Of a stretch of 64,000 nt of DNA, positions 25,507-32,843 are shown one piece after another. The stretch covers positions 114,537 to 178,536 of the forward strand of contig DATLQU010000036.1 in the NCBI GenBank assembly GCA_035535015.1, given 5' to 3'. The translations under genes were made by a program, and so were the position numbers. The stretch comes from Palsa-661 sp035535015 (GTDB lineage: Bacteria; Actinomycetota; Acidimicrobiia; Acidimicrobiales; UBA8190). Numbering within the stretch: the first letter of the stretch is position 1; each line of letters starts with the position of its first letter. The notes below the pieces were generated by a model. That model saw nothing but the letters and a program-made list of their open reading frames with translations, ran no database searches and was not told the DNA's origin.

Positions 25507-26667
25507 ACAGGCGCCGGCAGCGGGGGGGGGACACCGACGGACCTGCCGGCCATGGACGTCACCGGCCGTCTGGCCCGGCTCCGCCGCTGCCTCTCCGACG
25601 CCGGCGCCGACGCCCTCCTCGTCACCACCCTGCGGAACCTCCGCTACCTGACCGGCTTCACCGGTTCGGCCGGGCTCCTGCTCGTCACCGCCGACGAGAC
25701 CCTGCTCGCCACCGACGGCCGCTACCGGACCCAGGCGGCCGAGCAACTGCAGGCCGCCGGCCTAGCCGAATCGGTCAGCCTGGCCATCGGCGGCGCCCAG
25801 CTCCAACGCGACGCCATCGTCGCCCTGGCCACCGACCCCCGCACCCGCACCACCGGTACCACCGGCAGCCGCCTCGGCCTCGAGGCCGAGAACATCACCT
25901 GGGCTGCCCAGCGTCGCTGGTCGGACGTCCTCGCCGACACCGAGCTGGTTCCCCTGGCCGGCGTCGTCGAAACCCTCCGCCAGGTGAAAGACGCCGGCGA
26001 GCTGGCCCGTATGGCCCGCGCCGCGGCCATCGCCGACGCGGCGCTGGCCGAGGTCCTGGGCCTCCTGGCCGACGGCCGGACGGAGCAACAGGTGGCCCTC
26101 GCCCTCGACACGGCCATGCGCCGGCTCGGGTCCGAAGACCGGGCCTTCGAGACCATCGTGGCCTCGGGACCGAACGCGGCCAAGCCCCACGCCCGGCCGT
26201 CGGACCGACCCATCGAGACCGGGGACCCGGTCGTCATCGACTTCGGCGCCACCTTCGACGGCTACCGCTCGGACATGACCCGCACCTTCTGCGTGGGAGG
26301 AGAGCCCTCACCGGAGCTCGCCCGTCTCTTCACCGTGGTGGCCGAGGCCCAGGCGGCCGGTGTCGCCGCCGTGGCCGCCGGTGTGGTCACCGGCGACATC
26401 GACAAGGCCTGTCGCGACCACATCGCCGCGTCGGGATACGCCTCGGCCTTCGAGCACGGCACCGGTCACGGCGTCGGTCTCGACATCCACGAGGCTCCGG
26501 CCGTCGGCCAGGGGTCGACTGCTATCCTCACGCCCGGCGTCGTCGTCACCGTCGAGCCGGGCATCTACCTCGCCGGCCTGGGCGGTGTCCGTATCGAGGA
26601 CACTGTCGTGGTGACCGACCAGGGTTGTCACCCCCTCACGGGCTTTCCAAAGGACATCGCTGCCTGA
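25477..26667 (+). CDS. Xaa-Pro aminopeptidase (M24 metallopeptidase)
   Basis: 396 residues from GTG at 25477, overlapping aroQ (GTGA). After an unusual 25-residue leader containing a repeat, the creatinase/prolidase N-terminal domain starts MDVTGRLARLRRCLSD. The metal site is complete: VIDFGATFDGYRSDMTRTF (two Asp), HGTGHGVGLDIHEAP (His), VTVEPGIYL and GVRIEDTVVV (two Glu). It removes N-terminal residues before proline. Position between aroQ and efp is usual in actinobacteria. Confidence 0.93.
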   Translation: MTTHQVTTHETGAGSGGGTPTDLPAMDVTGRLARLRRCLSDAGADALLVTTLRNLRYLTGFTGSAGLLLVTADETLLATDGRYRTQAAEQLQAAGLAESVSLAIGGAQLQRDAIVALATDPRTRTTGTTGSRLGLEAENITWAAQRRWSDVLADTELVPLAGVVETLRQVKDAGELARMARAAAIADAALAEVLGLLADGRTEQQVALALDTAMRRLGSEDRAFETIVASGPNAAKPHARPSDRPIETGDPVVIDFGATFDGYRSDMTRTFCVGGEPSPELARLFTVVAEAQAAGVAAVAAGVVTGDIDKACRDHIAASGYASAFEHGTGHGVGLDIHEAPAVGQGSTAILTPGVVVTVEPGIYLAGLGGVRIEDTVVVTDQGCHPLTGFPKDIAA

Positions 26668-27227
26668 TGGCTGTCACCACCTCCGATCTGCGCAACGGCA
26701 TGAGCATCGTCATCCCCGAAGGTCTCTTCTCCGTCGTCGAGTTCCAACATGTGAAGCCGGGCAAGGGCGGCGCCTTCGTCCGGACCAAGCTCAAGAACGT
26801 CCGTACCGGGGCGGTCATCGAACGGACCTTCCGCGCCGGCGAGCACGTGGAGCAGGCCATGGTGGACAAGCGCGAGATGCAGTACCTCTACCGCGACGGC
26901 AACGACTACGTCTTCATGGACAACGTCTCCTACGACCAGGTCCAGGTCAGTCCCGAGAACCTCGGTGACGCCACCCAGTACGTGAAGGAGGGCGACTCCG
27001 CCGTCCTCCAGATGTACAACGAGGAGATCGTGGGTGTGGAGTTGCCGGCCGCCGTCGAACTGACGGTGGCCGAGACCGAGCCCGGGGTCCAGGGCGACCG
27101 GGTCTCGGGGGCCCGTAAGCCGGCCACCTTGGAGACCGGCCTCGTTCTCCAGGTGCCCCTCTTCGTCAATCCGGGCGAGCGCATCAAGGTGGACACCCGG
27201 ACAGGCGAATACATCACCCGGGCCTAG
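26667..27227 (+). CDS. efp: Translation elongation factor P
   Basis: 186 residues from ATG at 26667 in a TGATG overlap. All three domains are present: TTSDLRNGMSIVIPEGLFSV, the tip loop KPGKGGAFVRTK (Lys33), and the C-terminal PGERIKVDTRTGEYITRA. EF-P rescues ribosomes stalled at polyproline. The tip Lys is present; no modification genes are in the window. Confidence 0.98.
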   Translation: MAVTTSDLRNGMSIVIPEGLFSVVEFQHVKPGKGGAFVRTKLKNVRTGAVIERTFRAGEHVEQAMVDKREMQYLYRDGNDYVFMDNVSYDQVQVSPENLGDATQYVKEGDSAVLQMYNEEIVGVELPAAVELTVAETEPGVQGDRVSGARKPATLETGLVLQVPLFVNPGERIKVDTRTGEYITRA

Positions 27228-27240
27228 GGCACCGGCCGCC

Positions 27241-27639
27241 GTGCCCGAGGAGGGGCCGCGTCACGAGGCCCGCGAGCATGCCCTGGCGCTGCTCTACGAG
27301 GCGGAGATGAAGCAGTCGTCGCTGCCCGACGTCATGGCCGCCCTGGCCGTCACCCCCGATCCCTACACCGCCGCCCTCGTCGCCGCCGTCGCCGACGACG
27401 CCTCGCGGATCGACGCCCTGGTCTCGTCGGCCGCCGTGGGCTGGCAGCTCGAGCGCATGCCGGTGGTGGACCGGACCATCCTCCGCCTGGCCACCGCCGA
27501 GCTCCTGGCCGGCCCCGACGTCCCCACCGCGGTGGTCATCGACGAGGCCGTCGAGCTGGCCAAGCAGTACTCCACCGAACAGTCGGGCAAGTTCGTGAAC
27601 GGCGTCCTCTCCACCATCGCCGGCCAGGTCCGTCCCTAA
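27241..27639 (+). CDS. nusB: Transcription antitermination factor NusB
   Basis: 132 residues from GTG at 27241. The all-helical NusB fold is clear in RHEAREHALALLYEAEMK, MPVVDRTILRLATAELL and VVIDEAVELAKQYSTEQSGK. It acts with NusE in rRNA antitermination. Downstream, a repeat and a small accessory module separate it from pyrR. Confidence 0.95.
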   Translation: MPEEGPRHEAREHALALLYEAEMKQSSLPDVMAALAVTPDPYTAALVAAVADDASRIDALVSSAAVGWQLERMPVVDRTILRLATAELLAGPDVPTAVVIDEAVELAKQYSTEQSGKFVNGVLSTIAGQVRP

Positions 27640-27671
27640 ATTCCCGAAATACCCAAATTCCCGAAATACCC
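27638..27671 (+). repeat. 17-bp tandem repeat, 2 copies, at the nusB stop
   Basis: AAATTCCCGAAATACCC occurs at 27638-27654 and 27655-27671. The first copy begins inside the nusB TAA stop. It is AT-richer than the surroundings and marks the left edge of the XRE/nucleotidyltransferase module. Confidence 0.95.
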
Positions 27672-27683
27672 GACCCTCGACAT

Positions 27684-27702
27684 AACATATATGTTCTATG
27701 CT
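27684..27702 (+). promoter_or_regulatory. Palindromic operator candidate and -10 box of the XRE module
   Basis: AACATATATGTT (27684-27695) is a perfect 12-bp palindrome in a region where A/T is rare. Immediately after it, TATGCT (27697-27702) fits a -10 box placed so that transcription would begin near the ATG at 27710, giving a leaderless mRNA; no ribosome site is visible. The palindrome would then be a binding site for the XRE protein (autoregulation). Inferred. Confidence 0.5.
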
Positions 27703-27709
27703 TTCACCC

Positions 27710-28033
27710 ATGATAAGCGGCGACCTGATTCGTGAAGCTCGACTCCGAGCGAACCTCACCCAGGCAGATCTCGGGGAACGCCTCGGCAAGCCGCAGTCAG
27801 CCATCGCCCGATGGGAGCGAGGTCAGGTCCAGCCGAGCCTCGAAACGTTGCGCGAGGTGGTGCGAGCTTGCGGGCTCGACCTCACCTTTCACCTGTCGAC
27901 GTTCGACGACTCGAACACCACCATCATCGATCAGCATCTCGCCATGACGCCGGCACAGCGTTTCACCGATCTCCTGGCGCGTGTCCGCTTCCACGAACAA
28001 CTCGAGGTTCGAAGAGACGCCGCTCGTGGCTGA
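27710..28033 (+). CDS. XRE-family helix-turn-helix protein (putative antitoxin/regulator)
   Basis: 107 residues from ATG at 27710 (ATG at 27698 is in frame but overlaps the likely -10 box). The HTH is LIREARLRANLTQADLGERL followed by KPQSAIARWERGQVQPSLET. The C-terminal half (about 60-107) is less typical. The gene overlaps the nucleotidyltransferase gene by 8 bases. Codon use is less GC-extreme than the neighbours, suggesting acquisition. Confidence 0.85.
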   Translation: MISGDLIREARLRANLTQADLGERLGKPQSAIARWERGQVQPSLETLREVVRACGLDLTFHLSTFDDSNTTIIDQHLAMTPAQRFTDLLARVRFHEQLEVRRDAARG

Positions 28034-28559
28034 ACCCATTCCCTACCGGCCCGACGACATCCTCGAAGTCCTCGAGCGTCACGGCGTTCGTTACGTCGTC
28101 ATCGGCGGCTTTGCCGCCGAGATTCGTGGATCTCCCTATTTCACCCGTGATGTGGACGTCACACCGGCTCGAAACCGTGAGAACTTCGTGAACCTGGCCG
28201 CCGCGCTCAGGGAACTCGAGGCGAAGCTTCGAATTCCTGACCTGAACGAGCCGCTCGAGGTGCCTCTCGACGAGCGCTCTTTCGATCAGGGCACCACTTG
28301 GACCTACGTCACGAAACATGGAAACTTCGATGTCGCGCTCCTGCCCGACGGAACCCAGGGCTACGACGATCTCCGCCGTGGCGCCACGCGGGAGCGCATC
28401 ACGGACCGCCTCGAGGTGCCTGTCGCCTCACTCGCCGACGTTATCCGCTCCAAAGAGGCCGCCGGTCGCGAGAAGGACCGTGCCGTACTCCCCATCCTCC
28501 GTCAGGTCCTCGAGCGGTCGCGCCATCGGGATCGGGAAGGGCCCGGGCTCGAGCTCTGA
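28026..28559 (+). CDS. Minimal nucleotidyltransferase-fold protein (putative toxin partner)
   Basis: 177 residues from GTG at 28026. The motif VVIGGFAAEIRG followed by YFTRDVDVTPAR has the GG...DxD layout of the polymerase-beta nucleotidyltransferase superfamily (AbiEii/MNT-like). A later LEVPVASLADVIRSKEAAGR (Lys/Glu) is common in such proteins. It forms a two-gene module with the XRE protein, as in several toxin-antitoxin and abortive-infection systems. The activity (NMP transfer to tRNA or protein) is inference. Confidence 0.75.
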   Translation: MAEPIPYRPDDILEVLERHGVRYVVIGGFAAEIRGSPYFTRDVDVTPARNRENFVNLAAALRELEAKLRIPDLNEPLEVPLDERSFDQGTTWTYVTKHGNFDVALLPDGTQGYDDLRRGATRERITDRLEVPVASLADVIRSKEAAGREKDRAVLPILRQVLERSRHRDREGPGLEL

Positions 28560-28637
28560 ACCAGCCGTCGCCGTTGCCATCACCAGACGTGCCGGCGTCG
28601 ATCGACATGACCATCGCCGGTGCTAGTCTTTCCCGAA

Positions 28638-28668
28638 CCGTGAAGCGGGTCCTGAGAGGCCCAGACGG
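28638..28668 (+). promoter_or_regulatory. PyrR-binding RNA element
   Basis: The core GGGTCCTGAGAGGCCC (28647-28662) matches the conserved PyrR binding-loop consensus (UCCnGnGAGGyu). An outer stem CCGT (28638-28641) pairs with ACGG (28665-28668) across an internal loop, as in known binding loops. It lies just upstream of the pyrR ribosome site. In mycobacteria PyrR with UMP represses translation from such a site, so feedback control of the whole pyr operon is expected. Confidence 0.7.
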
Positions 28669-28673
28669 AATGT

Positions 28674-28686
28674 GAAGGAGCCCTTC
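28674..28686 (+). promoter_or_regulatory. Ribosome-site hairpin before pyrR
   Basis: GAAGG-AGC-CCTTC forms a 5-bp stem that contains the Shine-Dalgarno AAGGAG and ends directly at the GTG start (28687). It could hide the ribosome site when PyrR holds the upstream loop. Confidence 0.5.
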
Positions 28687-29256
28687 GTGGCCGAAAGAGA
28701 ACGCAGGCTGACCCCACCGCGCGGTGGGGTCTTTGTTCCTCGGGTACAGGTCCTGGCTCCGGAGGACGTCCAGCGGGCCATCACCCGGATCGCCCACGAG
28801 ATCGTCGAACGCAACCGGGGCCTCGACGACGTCGTGGTGATCGGCCTGCAGACCGGCGGCGTCCCCCTGGCCTTCCGCCTGGCCCAGGTCCTGGAGGAGA
28901 TGGAGGCCACCACCGTGGCGGTGGGCATGCTCGACGTCGCCTTCTACCGCGACGACATCGGCATCCGCCCCGTTCTGGCCGAAGCCATCACCGCCATCCC
29001 CTGCGACCTGGCCGGCCAGTTGGTGATCCTGGTGGACGACGTCCTGTTCACCGGCCGGACGGTCCGCGCCGCCCTGAACGCCCTGGCCGACTACGGCCGG
29101 GCCCGGGCCGTCCAGCTGGCCGTCATGGTCGACCGCGGCCACCGGGAGCTTCCCGTCCGGCCCGACTACGTGGGCAAGAACATGCCCACCCGGCTCGACG
29201 AACAGGTCGATGTCAGCCTCGATGGTGTCGTCCTCGGCGACGTCGTCGCCCGATGA
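28687..29256 (+). CDS. pyrR: Bifunctional pyr operon regulator / uracil phosphoribosyltransferase
   Basis: 189 residues from GTG at 28687, with GGAG six bases upstream. The PRPP-binding signature is VILVDDVLFTGRTVRAAL (about 115-132). ITRIAHEIVERNRGLDDVVV and LPVRPDYVGKNMPT are PyrR-specific. The first 20 or so residues precede the usual family start and include a DNA hairpin; no alternative ATG/GTG/TTG lies in frame before the conserved region. It begins the operon pyrR-pyrB-pyrC-carA-carB-pyrD-pyrF. Confidence 0.93.
   Translation: MAERERRLTPPRGGVFVPRVQVLAPEDVQRAITRIAHEIVERNRGLDDVVVIGLQTGGVPLAFRLAQVLEEMEATTVAVGMLDVAFYRDDIGIRPVLAEAITAIPCDLAGQLVILVDDVLFTGRTVRAALNALADYGRARAVQLAVMVDRGHRELPVRPDYVGKNMPTRLDEQVDVSLDGVVLGDVVAR
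28710..28731 (+). terminator. Terminator-like perfect hairpin inside the pyrR 5' coding region
   Basis: The arms GACCCCACCGC (28710-28720) and GCGGTGGGGTC (28721-28731) form a perfect 22-bp palindrome followed by TTTGTT. It looks like an intrinsic terminator or attenuator placed 8 codons into pyrR. The T run is short. If it terminates, early transcription attenuation would depend on ribosome entry at 28687. Confidence 0.45.
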
Positions 29257-30344
29257 CCCCTCCCTCCGCGCCCCCGGCGGTCGACGAGTTGAAACCGCCG
29301 CCGCCGTCCCACGCCGGCCGCCATCTCCTGTCGATCAGCGATCTGGGCGCCGAGGGCATCGAAGAGGTCCTCCGTGTCTCCGACGCCTTCGTGGAGGTGG
29401 CCAGCCGGCCCATTCCCAAGGTTCCGGCCCTCCGGGGCCGGACGGTGGTCACCTTGTTCGCCGAGGAGTCGACTCGGACGCGGTTGTCGTTCGAGACGGC
29501 GGCCAAGCGGTTGTCGGCCGATGTCCTCTCCTTCGCCGTGGCCTCGTCATCGGTCAAGAAGGGCGAGTCCCTGCGCGACACGGTGGAGACGGTGGCCGCC
29601 ATGGGCGTGGACGCCTTCATCGTCCGCCATGGCGCGGCCGGGGCCCCGGCCCAGGTGGCCCGCTGGGTGGATGCGGCGGTCATCAACGCCGGCGACGGCT
29701 GGCACGAGCACCCCACCCAGGCGCTTCTCGACTGCTACACGATCCGCCAGGTCCTGGCCGAACGGGCCGGCCGACCGGTGGGCGAGTCCGGGCTGAAGGA
29801 CTTCGCCGGCCTCCGGGTGGCCATCGTGGGCGACATCGCCCACAGCCGGGTGGCCCGGTCCGGAGTACTCGCCCTGGCCGCCCTGGGCGCCGAGGTCACC
29901 CTGGTGGCGCCGGGCAGCCTCGTCCCGCCCTCGCTCGAGGGATGGCCGGTGACCGGGGTCTCCCACGACCTCGACGCCGTCCTGCCCCACATGGACGTCT
30001 GCTACCTCCTGCGCCTCCAGACCGAGCGCGGCGCCGGCCGGTTCCTCCCTTCGGTCCGTGAATACACCGCCGGCTACGGCCTCACCGTCCGCCGGGCCGG
30101 CCTCCTGGCCGAGGGCGCGCTGGTCATGCACCCGGGGCCGATGAACCGCGGCGTCGAGATCGCCGACGAGGTGGCCGATCTGCCGCGCTCGCTCGTCCTG
30201 CGCCAGGTGGCCAACGGCGTGGCCGTCCGCATGGCCGTCCTCTTCCTCCTCCTCGGTCAGGTGGTGGCCGCCGACGCCGCCGGCGTCGTCGCCGATCTGG
30301 GTCCCGGCGATCTGGGTCAACCACTGGCCGCCGCCGATGGCTGA
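29253..30344 (+). CDS. pyrB: Aspartate carbamoyltransferase catalytic subunit
   Basis: 363 residues from ATG at 29253 (ATGA overlap). The carbamoyl-phosphate motif is ESTRTRLSFETAAKRL; GDGWHEHPTQALLDCYTI and VMHPGPMNRGVEIADEV follow. It is somewhat longer than usual (about 310), with a Pro-rich N-terminal extension and a small insertion near residue 175. No regulatory pyrI is present, as in other actinobacteria. Confidence 0.97.
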   Translation: MTPPSAPPAVDELKPPPPSHAGRHLLSISDLGAEGIEEVLRVSDAFVEVASRPIPKVPALRGRTVVTLFAEESTRTRLSFETAAKRLSADVLSFAVASSSVKKGESLRDTVETVAAMGVDAFIVRHGAAGAPAQVARWVDAAVINAGDGWHEHPTQALLDCYTIRQVLAERAGRPVGESGLKDFAGLRVAIVGDIAHSRVARSGVLALAALGAEVTLVAPGSLVPPSLEGWPVTGVSHDLDAVLPHMDVCYLLRLQTERGAGRFLPSVREYTAGYGLTVRRAGLLAEGALVMHPGPMNRGVEIADEVADLPRSLVLRQVANGVAVRMAVLFLLLGQVVAADAAGVVADLGPGDLGQPLAAADG

Positions 30345-31704
30345 GCGCCGCCTCATCGCCGGGGCCGGCACCGGCGCAGTGTTCGTCCGTGGCGGCACCG
30401 TCGTCGACGAAACGGGAGAGCGCCGGGCCGACGTGCTCATCAGCGACGGCCAGGTCACGGCCGTCGGTCCCGATCTCGAGGTCCCGGCCAAGGCGACCGT
30501 CCTCGATGCCGGAGGTTGCCTCGTCACCCCGGGCCTGGTCGATATCCACACCCATCTGCGCCAGCCGGGTGGGGAGGAGGCGGAGACGGTGGAGACGGCC
30601 TCGCGCGCCGCGGCGCTCGGTGGCTACACGGCCGTGCTGGCCATGCCCAACACCGACCCGCCCATCGATTCGGCCGCCGTCGCCCGGGAGGTGCTCGCCC
30701 TCGGGGAGTCCGCCCTCTGCCACGTGGCCGTGGCCGGGGCCATCACGGTGGGCCGGGCCGGGGAGTGTCTGGCTCCGATGGGGGAGCTCGCCGCCCTCGG
30801 GGTCACCATGTTCACCGACGATGGCACCGGGGTGCAGGACGCCGGTGTCATGCGCCGCGCCCTCGAATACGCCCGGGGCCTCGGGGTGACCCTCGGCCAG
30901 CACTGTGAGGACGCCACCCTGGCCGCCGGCGGCCACATGCACGAGGGAGCCTGGTCGAGCCGGCTGGGCGTCCCCGGTGTTCCCGCCGCGGCCGAGGAGC
31001 TCATGGTGGCGCGCGACATCATGCTGGCCCGCCTGACCGCAGGCCGTGTCCACTTTCTGCACCTGTCGACGGCCGGCTCGGTGGCCCTGGTGGCCCGGGC
31101 CAAAGCCGAGGGACTGGACGTCACAGCCGAGGTGGCGCCGCACCATCTGGCGCTCACCGACGGTGAGCTGGCCGGATACGACGCCGTTTTCAAGGTGAAT
31201 CCACCCCTGCGCACCGAGGTCGACCTGGCCGCCGTCCGCGCCGGTTGCGCGGCGGGCACCATCGACGCCGTGGCCACCGATCACGCTCCCCATCCGCCGG
31301 AGGCGAAGGAGGGACCGCTCGACGTGGCCGCCCCCGGCATGCTCGGCCTGGAGACGGCACTGGCCGTGACCCTGGCGGCGCTGTCAGCCGGCGCCGCCGG
31401 GGAGTCGAGGAAGAGCAAGGCGCCGATGTCGTTCGCCGAGGTCATCGCCCTCTTGTCCTGGCGCCCGGCGCGCATCGCCCACCTCGGCGTCGACCAGGGT
31501 GGCGACCAGGGGGGACCGATCGCCGTCGACGGGCCGGCCAACATCTGCGTCGTCGATCCCTCCGAACGCTGGGAGGTCGATCCCGACAAACTGGCCAGTC
31601 GCAGCCGCAACACGCCCTGGGGGGGCCGGATGCTCACCGGCAAGGTCCGCCATACCGTCTTCCGCGGCGAAGCCGTCGTGATCGACGCCGAGGCGCAACG
31701 GTGA
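30337..31704 (+). CDS. pyrC: Dihydroorotase, class I
   Basis: 455 residues from ATG at 30337, overlapping pyrB by 8 bases. Metal ligands are in PGLVDIHTHLRQPGGEEAET and in AEVAPHHLALTDGEL. Further blocks are TAVLAMPNTDPPID, FTDDGTGVQDAGVM and AVATDHAPHPPEAKEGPLD. It closes carbamoyl-aspartate to dihydroorotate. Confidence 0.96.
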   Translation: MAERRLIAGAGTGAVFVRGGTVVDETGERRADVLISDGQVTAVGPDLEVPAKATVLDAGGCLVTPGLVDIHTHLRQPGGEEAETVETASRAAALGGYTAVLAMPNTDPPIDSAAVAREVLALGESALCHVAVAGAITVGRAGECLAPMGELAALGVTMFTDDGTGVQDAGVMRRALEYARGLGVTLGQHCEDATLAAGGHMHEGAWSSRLGVPGVPAAAEELMVARDIMLARLTAGRVHFLHLSTAGSVALVARAKAEGLDVTAEVAPHHLALTDGELAGYDAVFKVNPPLRTEVDLAAVRAGCAAGTIDAVATDHAPHPPEAKEGPLDVAAPGMLGLETALAVTLAALSAGAAGESRKSKAPMSFAEVIALLSWRPARIAHLGVDQGGDQGGPIAVDGPANICVVDPSERWEVDPDKLASRSRNTPWGGRMLTGKVRHTVFRGEAVVIDAEAQR

Positions 31705-32810
31705 GCTTCCCCACCGGCCGGACGCCGGCTCTGCTCGTGCTGGCCGACGGTGAAGTCTTCGAAGGCGAGGCCGTCGGTGCGATCCCGACCGACGGCGTGG
31801 CCACCGGTGAGCTGGTCTTCAACACCGTGCTCTCGGGCTACCAGGAGGTGATCACCGATCCCAGCTACGCCGGCCAGGTGATCGCCTTCACCTACCCGCA
31901 CATCGGCAACTACGGCGTCACGGCCGACGACGACGAGGCGGCCCGGCCCTGGTGCCGCGGTGTCGTTCTCCGTGACCTGGTCGACCGCCCGTCCAACTGG
32001 CGGGCCACGGGGTCATTGGAGGACATGCTCGTCCGTCACGGCGTCGCTGGCATCACCGGCATCGACACCCGGCGCCTCACCCGACACATCCGCGACGACG
32101 GGGCCATGGGCTGCGCCTTCGGCACCGCCGCCGAGGGGACCTTGCGCACCGCGGCCCGGGCCGAGCCGGGGACGACGGGGTGTGATCTCGTCTCCCAGGT
32201 GACCACACCGGTGCCCTACACGAGGGGATCAGGACCCCGGCGCATCGTCGCCTACGACTTCGGCGTGAAGGAGACCATGCTCCGTCAACTGGCCTCCGAT
32301 GCACAGGTCACCGTGGTCCCGGCCACCTTCCCGGCCGACGACGCCCTGGCCCTCGAACCCGACGGCGTCTTTCTGTCCAACGGTCCCGGCGACCCCGCCG
32401 CCCTGGGCGGACAGGTGGCCATCATCGCCGACCTGCTCGGTCGGGTCCCGGTCTTCGGCATCTGTCTGGGCCACCAACTCCTCGGCTCCGCCCTGGGGGC
32501 GCGGACCTTCAAGCTGCCCTTCGGTCACCACGGCGGCAACCATCCGGTGAAGCACATGGCCAGTGGCCACGTGGAGATCACCAGCCAGAACCACAGCTAC
32601 GCCGTGGACGCCGCCTCACTGCCCACATCGGGCCCCGATGCCACCGAGCTGACCCACGTCAATCTGAATGACGGGGTCGTCGAGGGCTTCCGCTGCACCT
32701 CGGTGGCCGCCTTCAGCGTCCAGTACCACCCCGAGGCGGGGCCGGGACCACACGACGCCCGCTATCTCTTCGCCGACTTCCGGGCCCTCATGAACGGCGG
32801 GCCCTCATGA
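31701..32810 (+). CDS. carA: Carbamoyl-phosphate synthase small (glutaminase) subunit
   Basis: 369 residues from GTG at 31701 (GTGA overlap). The N-terminal domain has GELVFNTVLSGYQEVITDPS. The class I amidotransferase domain has PVFGICLGHQLLGSALGA (catalytic Cys) and the His/Glu in VQYHPEAGPGPHD. It feeds ammonia to CarB. Its last codons (MNGGPS) are part of a triplicated 17-bp repeat. Confidence 0.97.
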   Translation: MSFPTGRTPALLVLADGEVFEGEAVGAIPTDGVATGELVFNTVLSGYQEVITDPSYAGQVIAFTYPHIGNYGVTADDDEAARPWCRGVVLRDLVDRPSNWRATGSLEDMLVRHGVAGITGIDTRRLTRHIRDDGAMGCAFGTAAEGTLRTAARAEPGTTGCDLVSQVTTPVPYTRGSGPRRIVAYDFGVKETMLRQLASDAQVTVVPATFPADDALALEPDGVFLSNGPGDPAALGGQVAIIADLLGRVPVFGICLGHQLLGSALGARTFKLPFGHHGGNHPVKHMASGHVEITSQNHSYAVDAASLPTSGPDATELTHVNLNDGVVEGFRCTSVAAFSVQYHPEAGPGPHDARYLFADFRALMNGGPS

Positions 32811-32832
32811 ACGGCGGGCCCTCATGAACGGG
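32782..32832 (+). repeat. 17-bp tandem repeat, 3 copies, across the carA stop and carB leader
   Basis: GGGCCCTCATGAACGGC lies at 32782-32798 and 32799-32815, and with one change at 32816-32832. Each copy holds TCATGA, so the carA stop (32808-32810) and decoy ATGs are repeated just before the carB start. Confidence 0.97.
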
Positions 32833-32843
32833 ACGTGTCCCTG

